Below, piece after piece: positions 1 to 7,425 of a stretch of DNA of 64,000 bases (position 1 is its first letter; each line of letters opens with the position of its first letter). Position numbers and translations under genes: made by a program. This DNA comes from a virus: IMG/VR virus record IMGVR_UViG_3300027861_000001, positions 1 to 64,000 of that record; one strand, 5' to 3'. The notes beneath the pieces were generated by a model. It searched no databases, had not been told where the DNA came from, and worked only from the letters and a program-made list of their open reading frames with translations.

Positions 1-19
1 TTCACCTCCTTCACTGTAT

Positions 20-48
20 ACTATAACAGCTGCCTAACTGGAAGTCAA
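20..48 (-). promoter_or_regulatory. Promoter for a leftward gene beyond the left edge
   Basis: On the minus strand TTGACT (43-48) and TATAGT (20-25) are 17 bases apart. The spacer has GGC at the same place as in eight other promoters here, and an extended -10 TGT. An SD-type GGAGG follows at 3-9, so the driven gene starts just left of base 1. Confidence 0.8.
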
Positions 49-87
49 GTAGTAGTTGGATGCCAGGTATATCCTCTGGCTAATATG

Positions 88-108
88 CCTAGAATGATAT
101 ATTCTAGG
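88..108. repeat. Perfect inverted repeat CCTAGAAT-5-ATTCTAGG
   Basis: Eight-base arms around a 5-base loop. It has no T-run on either side, so it reads more like a protein-binding site than a terminator. It lies between the leftward gene at 161-457 and the promoter at 20-48. Confidence 0.5.
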
Positions 109-160
109 CTGATCTGACATTCACACGCCATCACAGAACAGAACTATTTTCTCTGGCTAA

Positions 161-457
161 TTACTTCCCCATGAATCTTTTCTCCAGTTCAGTTTTCAGA
201 TGTCGAAAGTGCATAATATCTTCGAGCGTGGTTTCTTTTGGTTTCATGAATATGGCTGCTAAGACAGAGCTAGCTTTGAATCCATCAAGTATACCCTCAT
301 CCATCACAGTACTCATAGCTATCACAGCCTGCTGATAGGAGACGGAATCTTCAATCTTCGGTTCTATGTATTCCTCACAATCAGGACATTCCATCCCATT
401 CCCATATTTCAGGCAATCGTCTGTGTTTATGTTCTTCTGGCAACACTCATTTCCCAT
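161..457 (-). CDS. Small cysteine-containing protein, unknown function
   Basis: 98 residues, not recognised. Four cysteines cluster near the N-terminus, including a CPDC knuckle at about residues 24-27, so a small metal site is possible. The rest is predicted helical with a basic end (KTELEKRFMGK). A good AGGAGG site lies 6 bases before the ATG and a strong promoter lies at 478-506, so it is probably a one-gene transcript. Confidence 0.8.
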   Translation of the reverse strand: MGNECCQKNINTDDCLKYGNGMECPDCEEYIEPKIEDSVSYQQAVIAMSTVMDEGILDGFKASSVLAAIFMKPKETTLEDIMHFRHLKTELEKRFMGK

Positions 458-477
458 TGTGTACCTCCTTTATATAT

Positions 478-506
478 AGTATATCACTAGCCTATTAGGA
501 AGTCAA
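478..506 (-). promoter_or_regulatory. Leftward promoter of the 161-457 gene
   Basis: Minus strand TTGACT (501-506), 17-base spacer with GGC and extended -10 TGA, then TATACT (478-483). Same architecture as the other window promoters. The start codon of the driven gene is 21 bases downstream of the -10. Confidence 0.85.
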
Positions 507-808
507 CCACTAATGACAGCCAAGTATCCCACCAGGCTAATATGACAAATGATCAAATTGGCTATTCAGAACCGGAGAGAAAGTACATAATTGTACAAAA
601 AGTAGGGGTAAAAGTGATCACATTGGCTATTATGACAAGGAAAAAGTGTGCGGGTTGGTAGTTTGCTATCGTTTATATACCAACAGGCTATTAAGACAAT
701 ACCCTATATAACAAGAACAAACCCCTCCCTATTGGCTTATATGAACGGAACATTCCCCTATGGCTTCTTTGATGAGAATTTACAGGTAATAGGCTAAGAT
801 GACAATAT
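507..808. repeat. Non-coding stretch with dispersed GGCTAnTATGACA-like motifs
   Basis: I see no convincing gene. Copies or near copies of GGCTAATATGACA occur at 535, 558 (partial), 625, 686, 733 (partial) and 791, spaced 20-70 bases. A GTACA-TAAT-TGTAC inverted repeat lies near 586-599. On the minus strand the motif reads TGTCATATTAGCC, resembling the stop-GCCTA junctions between the leftward genes at 1.4-3.4 kb, so this could be a graveyard of small genes or an array of binding sites. Confidence 0.45.
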
Positions 809-856
809 AAAAAAAGTAGAGAACACCTCTGTCAAAAGAACAGATCATATTCTCTA
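809..856 (-). terminator. Probable Rho-independent terminator of the leftward operon
   Basis: On the minus strand TAGAGAA (850-856) pairs with TTCTCTA (817-823), with a partial inner CTG/CAG pairing, followed by a run of seven T. It lies downstream of the small leftward genes from 4.6 kb down to 1.0 kb. Confidence 0.55.
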
Positions 857-992
857 TTTAGTTTTGGCTCTGGTTATTTGGCTCTGGCTTTTTCTATTTA
901 GCTTTGGGTAGGAATATCCTCTATTTACTTTTTTATCTTATATATGGCTTTGGCTATTTAGTTTTGAACAAGAATATCCTCTATTTGGCTTT
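857..992. repeat. Short degenerate direct repeats
   Basis: GAATATCCTCTATTT occurs twice about 60 bases apart, and CTATTTAG[CT]TTTG occurs three times here and once more, partly, at 1131 at the end of the next gene. The + strand stays open through the repeats (904-1101) only because they are AT-rich. I do not call a gene on +. Confidence 0.5.
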
Positions 993-1091
993 TTACTTTG
1001 AAAGAGCGATAATCTCAATCATTAATAGTAAGAATACTTGGCAAACTAACAAGTACTTTATGTCTTTTAGGTGTTTGTCTGTATTATTCAT
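993..1091 (-). CDS. Possible 32-residue membrane peptide
   Basis: Starts with MNNTDKHLKDIKYLL and continues as one hydrophobic helix (VCQVFLLLMIEIIAL). A GAGG-containing sequence lies about 11 bases before the ATG, within a TGCGGGCTGAGG element that also precedes the next gene. No homology claimed. Confidence 0.4.
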   Translation of the reverse strand: MNNTDKHLKDIKYLLVCQVFLLLMIEIIALSK

Positions 1092-1131
1092 TATAACCTA
1101 ACCTCAGCCCGCAAATTTTTACTTTGTATGG

Positions 1132-1332
1132 CTATTTAGCTTTCTGTAGCTTCTTCAAAGAGCCATTCTTAGCCCATTTAAAGTTACATAGATAATAGGC
1201 ATACTTCTCAGGAGACATAGTTGTTCTGTAGTTACAATCATAACCATATAGGCAAAGAAGCATACTTATTCTTGTTTCTTCGTTCCTTCTAAATAGATCA
1301 TGTTTGAATGTTTGTAGTATCTCTATTGTCAT
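1132..1332 (-). CDS. Small protein, unknown function
   Basis: 66 residues, helical, with three scattered cysteines and a lysine-rich end (SLKKLQKAK). GGAGG lies 9 bases before the ATG, inside the repeated element TGCGGGCGGAGGTTCAT. Not recognised. Confidence 0.65.
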   Translation of the reverse strand: MTIEILQTFKHDLFRRNEETRISMLLCLYGYDCNYRTTMSPEKYAYYLCNFKWAKNGSLKKLQKAK

Positions 1333-1359
1333 GTAATATGAACCTCCGCCCGCACACTT

Positions 1360-1479
1360 TTAAAGAGGCGGAAAATGTCCACCATTATTCTTGTTCCTTC
1401 TTCGTATAACGGCTCTCTTTATGGGTTGGAAGGTTATACAGCCACCTACGAAACCAAGGACAAACAATAGTATATCCAT
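1360..1479 (-). CDS. 39-residue single-pass membrane peptide
   Basis: One hydrophobic segment (residues 2-17, LLFVLGFVGGC) followed by a strongly basic stretch (KRAVIRRRNK). AAGGAGG lies 5 bases before the ATG. The stop-GCCTA-SD junction before it matches other junctions of this block. Confidence 0.6.
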   Translation of the reverse strand: MDILLFVLGFVGGCITFQPIKRAVIRRRNKNNGGHFPPL

Positions 1480-1496
1480 CTAACCTCCTTGTAGGC

Positions 1497-1661
1497 TTAA
1501 GGTTGGGTAATACCTTTGTGCATAGCTAAGGTTTCATGGTAAGTAAGTATGGCATCAATAACACCCAAAGCTGCTTTACATTCTTCTGTTTGTCCTTTGT
1601 CTAAATGTTCTTTGGCTGCATAGACCACGTGTCTAAGTTGAAATAATGTGTTATCTTCCAT
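1497..1661 (-). CDS. 54-residue helical protein, unknown function
   Basis: Starts MEDNTLFQLRHVVYAAKEHL and ends KGITQP. Amphipathic helices throughout with one cysteine. Clear AAGGAG site 8 bases upstream. Not recognised. Confidence 0.65.
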   Translation of the reverse strand: MEDNTLFQLRHVVYAAKEHLDKGQTEECKAALGVIDAILTYHETLAMHKGITQP

Positions 1662-1706
1662 CTATTAGCTCCTTATATAGTAGGTAATAATGGTAATGTA
1701 TGAGCC

Positions 1707-1922
1707 TCAGCCCGCACGATTTTTTCCATAATTGGCTAACCACTCTACTCGTTCTCGTTCTAACTGTTTTTCCTTCTCTCGTTCTGCCTGTTTTTCCTTC
1801 TTATGTCGGCTATAGAAATACCAAGGAACAGACCATATAGGAAACGTAAGTATTAAGACAATCAACAATAAAATGTTAACGCCTGCTTCAACACCTTCAT
1901 CCAAGTTTTCGGCTGTAAGCAT
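1707..1922 (-). CDS. Small single-pass membrane protein with charged tail
   Basis: 71 residues. Residues about 15-35 form a transmembrane helix (VNILLLIVLILTFPIW), followed by a long Lys/Glu/Arg coiled-coil-like helix (KKEKQAEREKEKQLERER). Good AGGAGG site. The layout resembles small phage inner-membrane proteins of the spanin or holin type, but nothing proves that role. Confidence 0.7.
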   Translation of the reverse strand: MLTAENLDEGVEAGVNILLLIVLILTFPIWSVPWYFYSRHKKEKQAEREKEKQLERERVEWLANYGKNRAG

Positions 1923-1993
1923 TCCAACCTCCTTTTTTTGGTAGAGGCATCTTCTTTTACTACGTCTACTTGCAATTTGTAGTATTTAACCAT
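1862..1993 (-). CDS. Possible 43-residue gene overlapping its neighbour
   Basis: An ATG with GGAGG 6 bases upstream opens a frame beginning MVKYYKLQVDVVKEDAS. It runs 61 bases into the downstream gene in another frame. The ribosome site is good but the overlap is larger than elsewhere, so this is uncertain. Confidence 0.4.
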   Translation of the reverse strand: MVKYYKLQVDVVKEDASTKKRRLECLQPKTWMKVLKQALTFYC

Positions 1994-2010
1994 TTGTACC
2001 TCCTTTTAGG

Positions 2011-2277
2011 CTAATAACTACGATTAGTGTAGTTTATGTGTTGTATCGTTATTTTATCCTCATCAATTCCTTTGGCTTTGGCTACCTTCTTCAAAGCCTT
2101 TACTACTTCAGGTATCACTTCAGCATCATCAGTCTCTATTGTGGCTGCTATGCTGATTACATGGGGGTGTGTTACATTACACATGTTATATACATCCTCC
2201 GCCGAAAATCTATTTGTTAGTGCCTTTGGTAAGCCTTTCAGGTCTTGTGGAAAATGCTCAGGATAAATCAACCTCAA
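2011..2277 (-). CDS. Small protein, unknown function (TTG start)
   Basis: 88 residues. Start TTG chosen because GGAGG sits 6 bases before it and no ATG is near. The middle (ISIAATIETDDAEVIPEVVKALKKVAKAKG) looks like a compact alpha/beta fold. Not recognised. Confidence 0.65.
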   Translation of the reverse strand: MRLIYPEHFPQDLKGLPKALTNRFSAEDVYNMCNVTHPHVISIAATIETDDAEVIPEVVKALKKVAKAKGIDEDKITIQHINYTNRSY

Positions 2278-2296
2278 TTTATACCTCCTTCTAGGC

Positions 2297-2392
2297 TTAT
2301 TTGATTATTAAGATAAGCATAATAGCTGTCAACTGTATTGATATTATTACAAGAAGCCAGTTAATATCACATAATTGTCTCTTGATTGGCAT
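2297..2392 (-). CDS. 31-residue membrane peptide
   Basis: Starts MPIKRQLCDINW, then one transmembrane helix (LLVIISIQLTAIMLILII). AAGGGAGG lies 4 bases before the ATG. Its TAA stop merges into the GCCTAGAAGGAGG junction of the next gene. Confidence 0.6.
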   Translation of the reverse strand: MPIKRQLCDINWLLVIISIQLTAIMLILIIK

Positions 2393-2420
2393 TTACCTCC
2401 CTTATTAGGCTAATGTGCAG

Positions 2421-2894
2421 TTACTTCACTTGTAATACTTCTAGGCGTTCAGGTAGGGAAGGATACACTAAGCCCACCCAAAAATTCCCTTTCATCTTCT
2501 CCATTTCCCTCAAATCGCTGTTATAGTTGTTAATGGCATTTCGCCACTCAGCAATCCTGGCACTCACAGCCTGTCCCTGCTCCATCTTTTCAAGCGAGCC
2601 GTCCACCAAGAACCCATCAGTTATGGCAGGGTCACTCAGCAAATCTTCTGTCAACTCAATGGCAGTAATATAATTGGCAGAGTTGGCATCATGAAAGGCC
2701 TCTAACTCGGCTACATCTTTCTGTAAGTCAATACTCATGCAAACAGGGACTAGCAGTAGGGTTACTATGGCACCAATAGAAATACCTATGAGAACTTTCC
2801 AGCCATCCTTATCATATCCTTTATACCTTTTCAGTTTATAGATGCCGAAAATTAACAGTGCGGCAAATATTACCAATAGAATTACGAATAACAT
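2421..2894 (-). CDS. Membrane protein with two N-terminal helices and helical exterior domain
   Basis: 157 residues. Transmembrane helices at about 2-19 and 33-55, then a roughly 100-residue charged helical region (LTEDLLSDPAITDG, NNYNSDLREMEKMKGN). GGAGG lies 7 bases before the ATG. Function unknown; a small signalling or anchoring protein is possible. Confidence 0.75.
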   Translation of the reverse strand: MLFVILLVIFAALLIFGIYKLKRYKGYDKDGWKVLIGISIGAIVTLLLVPVCMSIDLQKDVAELEAFHDANSANYITAIELTEDLLSDPAITDGFLVDGSLEKMEQGQAVSARIAEWRNAINNYNSDLREMEKMKGNFWVGLVYPSLPERLEVLQVK

Positions 2895-2918
2895 TAGACT
2901 ACCTCCATTTTTAGTTAT

Positions 2919-3152
2919 TTAATCATTCAACAGCGCATAAGTTATAGCTGCCAGTATGCACAGTAGTATAAGTGCGGCTAGAACTATCCATAGTGGGGAG
3001 AGTACAAACACCCAAGCCCACGAAATAACTCCTGCCACTTTCATGACGATGAATGCCACTGTCAGGATGGATGATATACCGGCAGAGACAGCGAGCAGTA
3101 CATACAGAACTACAGCAATGGCTCCTGAGAATATACCTAATATTGTTTTCAT
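2919..3152 (-). CDS. Small polytopic membrane protein
   Basis: 77 residues, almost wholly hydrophobic, with about three transmembrane helices (LGIFSGAIAVVLYVLLAVS; ILTVAFIVMKVAG; LSPLWIVLAALILLCILAA). GGAGG lies 4 bases before the ATG. A holin is one possibility from size and topology, but no lysis genes are adjacent. Confidence 0.7.
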   Translation of the reverse strand: MKTILGIFSGAIAVVLYVLLAVSAGISSILTVAFIVMKVAGVISWAWVFVLSPLWIVLAALILLCILAAITYALLND

Positions 3153-3200
3153 GCTACCTCCATTTTATTTGGTAACGGCTATTGTTATATTATCGTTTTA

Positions 3201-3356
3201 TCAATAGAAGCCTCCCCACATCAAGAGTGCGACACAGATAATTGTACCTACCACAGAGCCAAAAAACTGTCCGCCACCCTCTTTGTCGCATTTACCTGCC
3301 GACGTTAGCAGGTTGATGGCTAATATTACCGTATAGATTATTTGTGGTGCGCCCAT
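3201..3356 (-). CDS. 51-residue two-helix membrane protein
   Basis: Starts MGAPQIIYTVILAINLL; a Lys/Gly-rich loop (KCDKEGGGQ) separates it from a second helix (VVGTIICVALLMWGG). Perfect AAAGGAGG site 4 bases before the ATG. Not recognised. Confidence 0.65.
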   Translation of the reverse strand: MGAPQIIYTVILAINLLTSAGKCDKEGGGQFFGSVVGTIICVALLMWGGFY

Positions 3357-3375
3357 GTTACCTCCTTTACTAGGC

Positions 3376-3585
3376 TTATTTGTCAGTTGCTATCCAAACA
3401 CCCAAGTCCACACAAACTAACTTTAGAACTTTGTTGGCTTCAAGCGTGTCGATATACGCATCGAGGCAATCTTTATCTAGTCCTTGTTTTATAGTATCCT
3501 TGGCAAAGTTATGCACCGTTGGATCGGCTAACACATCCTTAATGTGTTTTTTCAGGGTTGGCGATACATAATCAAGATTGCTCAT
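3376..3585 (-). CDS. Small helical protein, unknown function
   Basis: 69 residues starting MSNLDYVSPTLKKHIK. I place the start at 3585 because GGAGG precedes it and its ATGA overlaps the stop of the upstream gene by 4 bases. The text (DTIKQGLDKDCLDAYIDTLEANKVL) suggests a helical DNA-metabolism accessory protein, but this is not proven. Confidence 0.75.
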   Translation of the reverse strand: MSNLDYVSPTLKKHIKDVLADPTVHNFAKDTIKQGLDKDCLDAYIDTLEANKVLKLVCVDLGVWIATDK

Positions 3586-3878
3586 ATAAACCTCCAAGGT
3601 TTTACACTGTTTATAACTGGGGCTAATTGTTTTGAGTGCTTCAGAACGATATGCCTAGCCTTGACCATTTCTGTCTTTGTCAACCCACCGTTGTGTGACT
3701 TCTCAGCCAAGAACGTGCCATAAGGAGCATCAAATCTATTGAAGCCGATACCATTCTTATGGAGGGTTCTGGCTGGTCTTATCTCGTCTGGTGTTTGCCG
3801 ATGATACAATACATTCAGGCAAAATAGCACGAAGTAGTCACCCTGTTGGGCGTAACCTTTGAACTCCGCTGTATTCAT
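3582..3878 (-). CDS. Unknown 98-residue protein
   Basis: Alpha/beta protein with a basic middle (DEIRPARTLHKNGIGFNRFDA) and C-terminal helix (TKTEMVKARHIVLKHSKQL). AGGTAGG-type site upstream. Translation-coupled to the downstream gene by a 4-base overlap. Not recognised; a role on nucleic acid would fit its charge. Confidence 0.7.
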   Translation of the reverse strand: MNTAEFKGYAQQGDYFVLFCLNVLYHRQTPDEIRPARTLHKNGIGFNRFDAPYGTFLAEKSHNGGLTKTEMVKARHIVLKHSKQLAPVINSVKPWRFI

Positions 3879-3883
3879 GGCAC

Positions 3884-3964
3884 CTACCTTTTTCTTCTGT
3901 GATAGAAAGCCCAGCCACTTATTCCAAAAATGGCTAGAACCAACAACACTACACTAATCGGCAT
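3884..3964 (-). CDS. 26-residue membrane peptide
   Basis: Starts MPISVVLLVLAIFGISG and ends FYHRRKR: one transmembrane helix with a basic cytoplasmic end. GAGAAGG site upstream. Sits 5 bases before the next gene's start. Confidence 0.5.
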   Translation of the reverse strand: MPISVVLLVLAIFGISGWAFYHRRKR

Positions 3965-3998
3965 TCCCTTCTCTCCCAGCTTTTTGATTTATAAACCA

Positions 3999-4196
3999 TT
4001 AATTCCTATTAGCTTCAGCGTATGCCATCCAAACGTTGTCTGGTAGTGGTTCAAACTTAGCCATATGAAAGACAATATGTTCCTGCCACTCAGCTAAGTA
4101 ATCTAAGAACTCTGCCACACAACTGAATGTGATACTCTCTCCATTGCGGTTGCGTATAGTTACAGTACCATCGTTGGCTTCATGTATACTTCCCAT
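3999..4196 (-). CDS. Unknown 65-residue protein
   Basis: Starts MGSIHEANDGTVTIRNRNGE, a beta-rich N-terminus, then a helix (CVAEFLDYLAEWQEH). Strong GGAGGGG site 3 bases before the ATG. Not recognised. Confidence 0.7.
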   Translation of the reverse strand: MGSIHEANDGTVTIRNRNGESITFSCVAEFLDYLAEWQEHIVFHMAKFEPLPDNVWMAYAEANRN

Positions 4197-4204
4197 TACC
4201 CCTC

Positions 4205-4663
4205 CTAATCATCCATGTCTAGCTCATCGCTTATTTCGTAGGCATCACCGATATTGAAGAAAATCCACTGCCAACACTTTCTATATGCTTTGTTCCTTAC
4301 TTGCTTGATGGGGTCTTTGGCTGCTTCCTCAAACTCCCTTCGTCTTGCGGCGTGATCTATGATAGGTGTTTCACAACTAACTTTTTCACCTTCATATGGA
4401 ACTTGAATCATTGGCTCTATACCGAGACGAGGTTCATTCCAGTGCTGCCAAGTTTTAGAGGTTTCGGGATGGACAATATCGAAGTGGTGATAGAATAGCT
4501 GCCAACTTAACACATAGTGGACATATTCGTGGTAACCACCACAAACATCGCAGGAATCTCTGCCTATACTTCGATACCATCCCTTCTCTTTGGCTATTAG
4601 TCTCTTCTTTTCCGCAATCCTGTTCTGAGAAGCAGCCAGCGCAGTCCTAACTGTTTTATTCAT
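4205..4663 (-). CDS. Unknown 152-residue protein with one CX2C knuckle
   Basis: Basic helical N-terminus (SQNRIAEKKRLIAKEKGW), then CDVCGG at about 37-42 followed by His-rich text (YHEYVHYVLSWQLFYHHFDIVH), which could bind metal. Acidic end (SDELDMDD). AAGGAG site upstream and a dedicated promoter at 4697-4725, so this is the first gene of the 4.6 to 1.0 kb transcript. Confidence 0.75.
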   Translation of the reverse strand: MNKTVRTALAASQNRIAEKKRLIAKEKGWYRSIGRDSCDVCGGYHEYVHYVLSWQLFYHHFDIVHPETSKTWQHWNEPRLGIEPMIQVPYEGEKVSCETPIIDHAARRREFEEAAKDPIKQVRNKAYRKCWQWIFFNIGDAYEISDELDMDD

Positions 4664-4696
4664 AGCCAGAACGCTCCTTTTTCTTTCTTCTACCTT

Positions 4697-4725
4697 ATTT
4701 TACCATTAGCCAGACATTAAGTCAA
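4697..4725 (-). promoter_or_regulatory. Leftward promoter
   Basis: Minus strand TTGACT (4720-4725), 17-base spacer TAATGTCT-GGC-TAA-TGG, TAAAAT (4697-4702). Fixed GGC and extended -10 as in the other promoters. Drives the 4663 to 993 gene series. Confidence 0.85.
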
Positions 4726-4759
4726 GAGGTAGATTGATGCCACAAAACCACATCGGCTA

Positions 4760-5767
4760 TTATGCGGTGCTGTCTACTTTGGCATCATCTTCAATAACGA
4801 ATCCAGACTTCTTTAAGGCAACACTCATAAAGTCACCAAAAGTCAACATATGGCTCTTAAATGCATCAATTATTGCTTCAATATCATTCTCATGTTCTTT
4901 TAAGAATACGTTAGACGCATCACCATCGACATAAGTGTGTTTTCCTTCTACAACGGAAGTCAACACATCTACAGTAGGCATCACAGAGAACCATCCATTA
5001 ACATAATCAGCACGTTCCATTCTATAATAATAACGGGTAAACTCTCCAGTAGCTTTGTTTACGTAGCCAGATTGTATACCAAGTTTTGTTTTCAATGAGC
5101 TTAATATATATCTACTAAAGTCATCGTAGTCGTGTATATAAGTCTGAGACCTAGATACACCAACCGCCTTTCCATAGAGAGCAGAAAGTAACTTTTGTTT
5201 ATCTTTATAAGGCAGATTTGAGGCTTCTATTTGTTTTGCTCTGATTAACGCTTGTCTAATTTTTGTTTCATCTAAGACTTTTCTGTAACCTTTAGGAGAT
5301 TTCATATGAGCGAGTGCGGCATTTTTCAACCATCGAGCATTATCATTGTATGTCCTATTCATAGTCTTTATCATTTCATCAACCACAGTGGGTTGCTTTT
5401 CTTCTACTTTACGTTCCTTTTTCTTTTTGTATTCAGCAAGTTGCCGTTCTTTCGTAGCTTGTGCTTCTACCCAATATTTGGGGGTAAATGGTGGAAGTAT
5501 TGTTGCCGGTCTACCTGCATAATCAAAGCTACCGTAATGATTTCTTCTTGAAGACACCCCACAAAGCCCACTTGGTTCGTAATCAAGATTACCCAACCTT
5601 TTGATGCCATCTTTTTTACTCGGTATTGTGTTCTCGAAATAAACTAGCAATTCCTTTCTTAGGGTATTAAGGGTTCTCTCGCTGAGACAAGAAAGCCCTT
5701 CTACCAAATGGATTGCTTTTAGTAGTTTTTCTGCCTTTTCATGATCCTCCAGTTGATAGTACCCCAT
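4760..5767 (-). CDS. Unknown 335-residue protein
   Basis: Not recognised. N-terminal helical region (residues 1-50), a Tyr/Pro-rich linker with a Lys/Glu stretch (EYKKKKERKVEEKQ), a middle helical part, and a C-terminal aromatic beta region (FTRYYYRMERADYVNGWF) ending in an acidic helix. GAGGTG site before ATG. It shares a promoter (7551-7579) with two upstream genes, also of unknown function. Confidence 0.75.
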   Translation of the reverse strand: MGYYQLEDHEKAEKLLKAIHLVEGLSCLSERTLNTLRKELLVYFENTIPSKKDGIKRLGNLDYEPSGLCGVSSRRNHYGSFDYAGRPATILPPFTPKYWVEAQATKERQLAEYKKKKERKVEEKQPTVVDEMIKTMNRTYNDNARWLKNAALAHMKSPKGYRKVLDETKIRQALIRAKQIEASNLPYKDKQKLLSALYGKAVGVSRSQTYIHDYDDFSRYILSSLKTKLGIQSGYVNKATGEFTRYYYRMERADYVNGWFSVMPTVDVLTSVVEGKHTYVDGDASNVFLKEHENDIEAIIDAFKSHMLTFGDFMSVALKKSGFVIEDDAKVDSTA

Positions 5768-5782
5768 TATGCACCTCTTTTT

Positions 5783-6478
5783 TTACTTCATTGTGCTACA
5801 GAAGCTCAGGATTTCCCTCAGCGCCGTTCGTGTATCTTCATCCGAAATTGCCAAATTCATCTTAGCAAGCATAGCAAGATCGGTGGCAGTTGCTTTATGT
5901 TCCTTCAACTTACCAAGCATACCTTCCAAATCGCCGAGTAGCTTCTTGATTTCGCTGTGACCTCTTACAGCCCTCTCCCAGGCTCTTTTAGCCCTCTCAG
6001 CCGCAGTTTCAAGCTTTCTTACAGCAAGATCATGAAGTTGCATCTCTATTCGATATGTACCATATGCCTTTTCTTTGTCTTCGATGGTAATGGTAATATC
6101 ACTTACCGGACGCTCAGGTGTTTCGGCTTTTTTGTCCATGACAACCATTTGTGCCTCAACATAAGCATCATAGAGTTTTTGTGTTCCTGAGATTTCAGTG
6201 AGTTTTTCTTTCATTACGTCGAAGCCAGCAGAATCGTGATAGTAGCTATCCTGCTTGTTACGAATGAAATTAACAAGCATAGTAATTTCGCCTTCACGTA
6301 CGCTCAGCTTATCAAGTACATTTGTTTCCCAATCGTTCAGCACTTGGACGCCGGTTTCACGCTGCCCATCTGTCAGTTTATCGCTCTTGCCCAGACCTTC
6401 GATTGTTTTTTGCAATTTGGAGAAGTCAATTTCACTGACTAGGGCTAACGCCGTGGATTTTTCCTTTTTCTCTGCCAA
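5783..6478 (-). CDS. Long helical/coiled-coil protein (TTG start)
   Basis: 231 residues, nearly all helix with heptad-like charge patterns (residues 60-200). TTG start chosen because GGGAGG lies 9 bases upstream and the text MAEKKEKS parallels other starts here. Its base composition is more GC-rich than the surrounding small genes, shared with 6622-7425 and 18186-19418, which may mean strong expression. Function unknown. Confidence 0.75.
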   Translation of the reverse strand: MAEKKEKSTALALVSEIDFSKLQKTIEGLGKSDKLTDGQRETGVQVLNDWETNVLDKLSVREGEITMLVNFIRNKQDSYYHDSAGFDVMKEKLTEISGTQKLYDAYVEAQMVVMDKKAETPERPVSDITITIEDKEKAYGTYRIEMQLHDLAVRKLETAAERAKRAWERAVRGHSEIKKLLGDLEGMLGKLKEHKATATDLAMLAKMNLAISDEDTRTALREILSFCSTMK

Positions 6479-6512
6479 AATATTCCTCCCGTTTTATTTA
6501 GACCTTAAATGC

Positions 6513-6550
6513 AAGTAAGGAGAGGCTATCTTTCAAGTCTCTCCTTACTT
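6513..6550 (-). other. Perfect 12-bp intercistronic hairpin
   Basis: AAGTAAGGAGAG pairs with CTCTCCTTACTT around a 14-base loop, between the genes at 6622-7425 and 5783-6478. The minus strand has no T-run after the stem (TGCATTT), so an RNA-processing or attenuation structure is more likely than a full terminator. Confidence 0.6.
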
Positions 6551-6621
6551 ATTAGGTTTTTTGAACCTTCACCTCTTGATTAGAGGCGTCTGTTGTTAAG
6601 TGTGCTTATTCAGCACTCGGC

Positions 6622-7425
6622 TTATTCAGTTGTAGGTTTATCTTCTTCGGCGTTAAACGTTAGAGTTTTTCCGTCCCAAACTGGGGGAGTCCACAACACG
6701 ATATAACCGCCCGATTTGTTTCGGGAGTCTGGAACCGATTTGCCACTCCCATAAGCATCGGGGAGTTCTGACGGAGTGCCATCATCGGAACCAACCATTG
6801 CACCTTGCTTTGAGCCAACAACGTTAGTTCGTGGACTGGTGTACTGTCCTCGTCCGGCTTCACCATCAGGAACTTTTGACCCGTCACCCCAGCCGACCTG
6901 AGCAACCGAAAGAAGTCTTTCGGGGTTTGCCTTTGTGGCCAGATCAATCACACAGGCTTCTGAAATCTTGGTTGTCTGCATGAGAGTCATAATAATGGGA
7001 TTGGGGTACTCGGCGGAAATCTCAACAAGGTTATTCAACCGGAATTGCATTTCCTTGATAAGATTTTTTGCATCAGCAGCCTTCATATTATCAATGGTTT
7101 CGGTTTTGACGGATAGAAAATAGTTTTCCATTTCCAGCACACCGTTTTGAATTCTGCGTGTAGCATCCCGCCACGCATACTTCCTCTCACTTGTGCCAGG
7201 CTGGGTTGAGGATTCTGCACTCACCAGAAGAATTGCCTCCTCCAGCTCAGGTAAATCAATTCCCTGTAAGCCAGCGAAAGCGGTACTCATCGGAACCCTC
7301 AGAGCTTCATCTGGGATGGCGTCAATCATTGCGATGTGACCCTTGATAGTGTTTTTATGGACATCTTTACCACCAGCGAGCCTGAGCCATCCTTTTTTCG
7401 GTTTGTCTGTAATTACTTGTGCCAC
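6622..7425 (-). CDS. Unknown 267-residue protein (GTG start)
   Basis: GTG start with GGAGG 7 bases upstream. Residues 1-160 are helical, then comes a low-complexity Gly/Ser/Asp/Pro linker (about 175-240) and an aromatic end (YIVLWTPPVWDG). It is the first gene after the leftward promoter at 7551, is GC-richer than average and is followed by a strong hairpin, suggesting an abundant early product. Not recognised. Confidence 0.75.
   Translation of the reverse strand: MAQVITDKPKKGWLRLAGGKDVHKNTIKGHIAMIDAIPDEALRVPMSTAFAGLQGIDLPELEEAILLVSAESSTQPGTSERKYAWRDATRRIQNGVLEMENYFLSVKTETIDNMKAADAKNLIKEMQFRLNNLVEISAEYPNPIIMTLMQTTKISEACVIDLATKANPERLLSVAQVGWGDGSKVPDGEAGRGQYTSPRTNVVGSKQGAMVGSDDGTPSELPDAYGSGKSVPDSRNKSGGYIVLWTPPVWDGKTLTFNAEEDKPTTE

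Noticed and set aside
904-1101. 65-residue + strand open frame
   Set aside because: It runs through AT-rich direct repeats, gives a repetitive hydrophobic text, has no ribosome site, and the minus strand holds a better small gene at 993-1091.
2036-2266. + strand open frames opposite the 2011-2277 gene
   Set aside because: Shadow frames of the minus-strand gene, without ribosome sites.
6660-6947. 95-residue minus-strand frame inside 6622-7425
   Set aside because: Alternate frame of a better-supported gene that has a GGAGG site.
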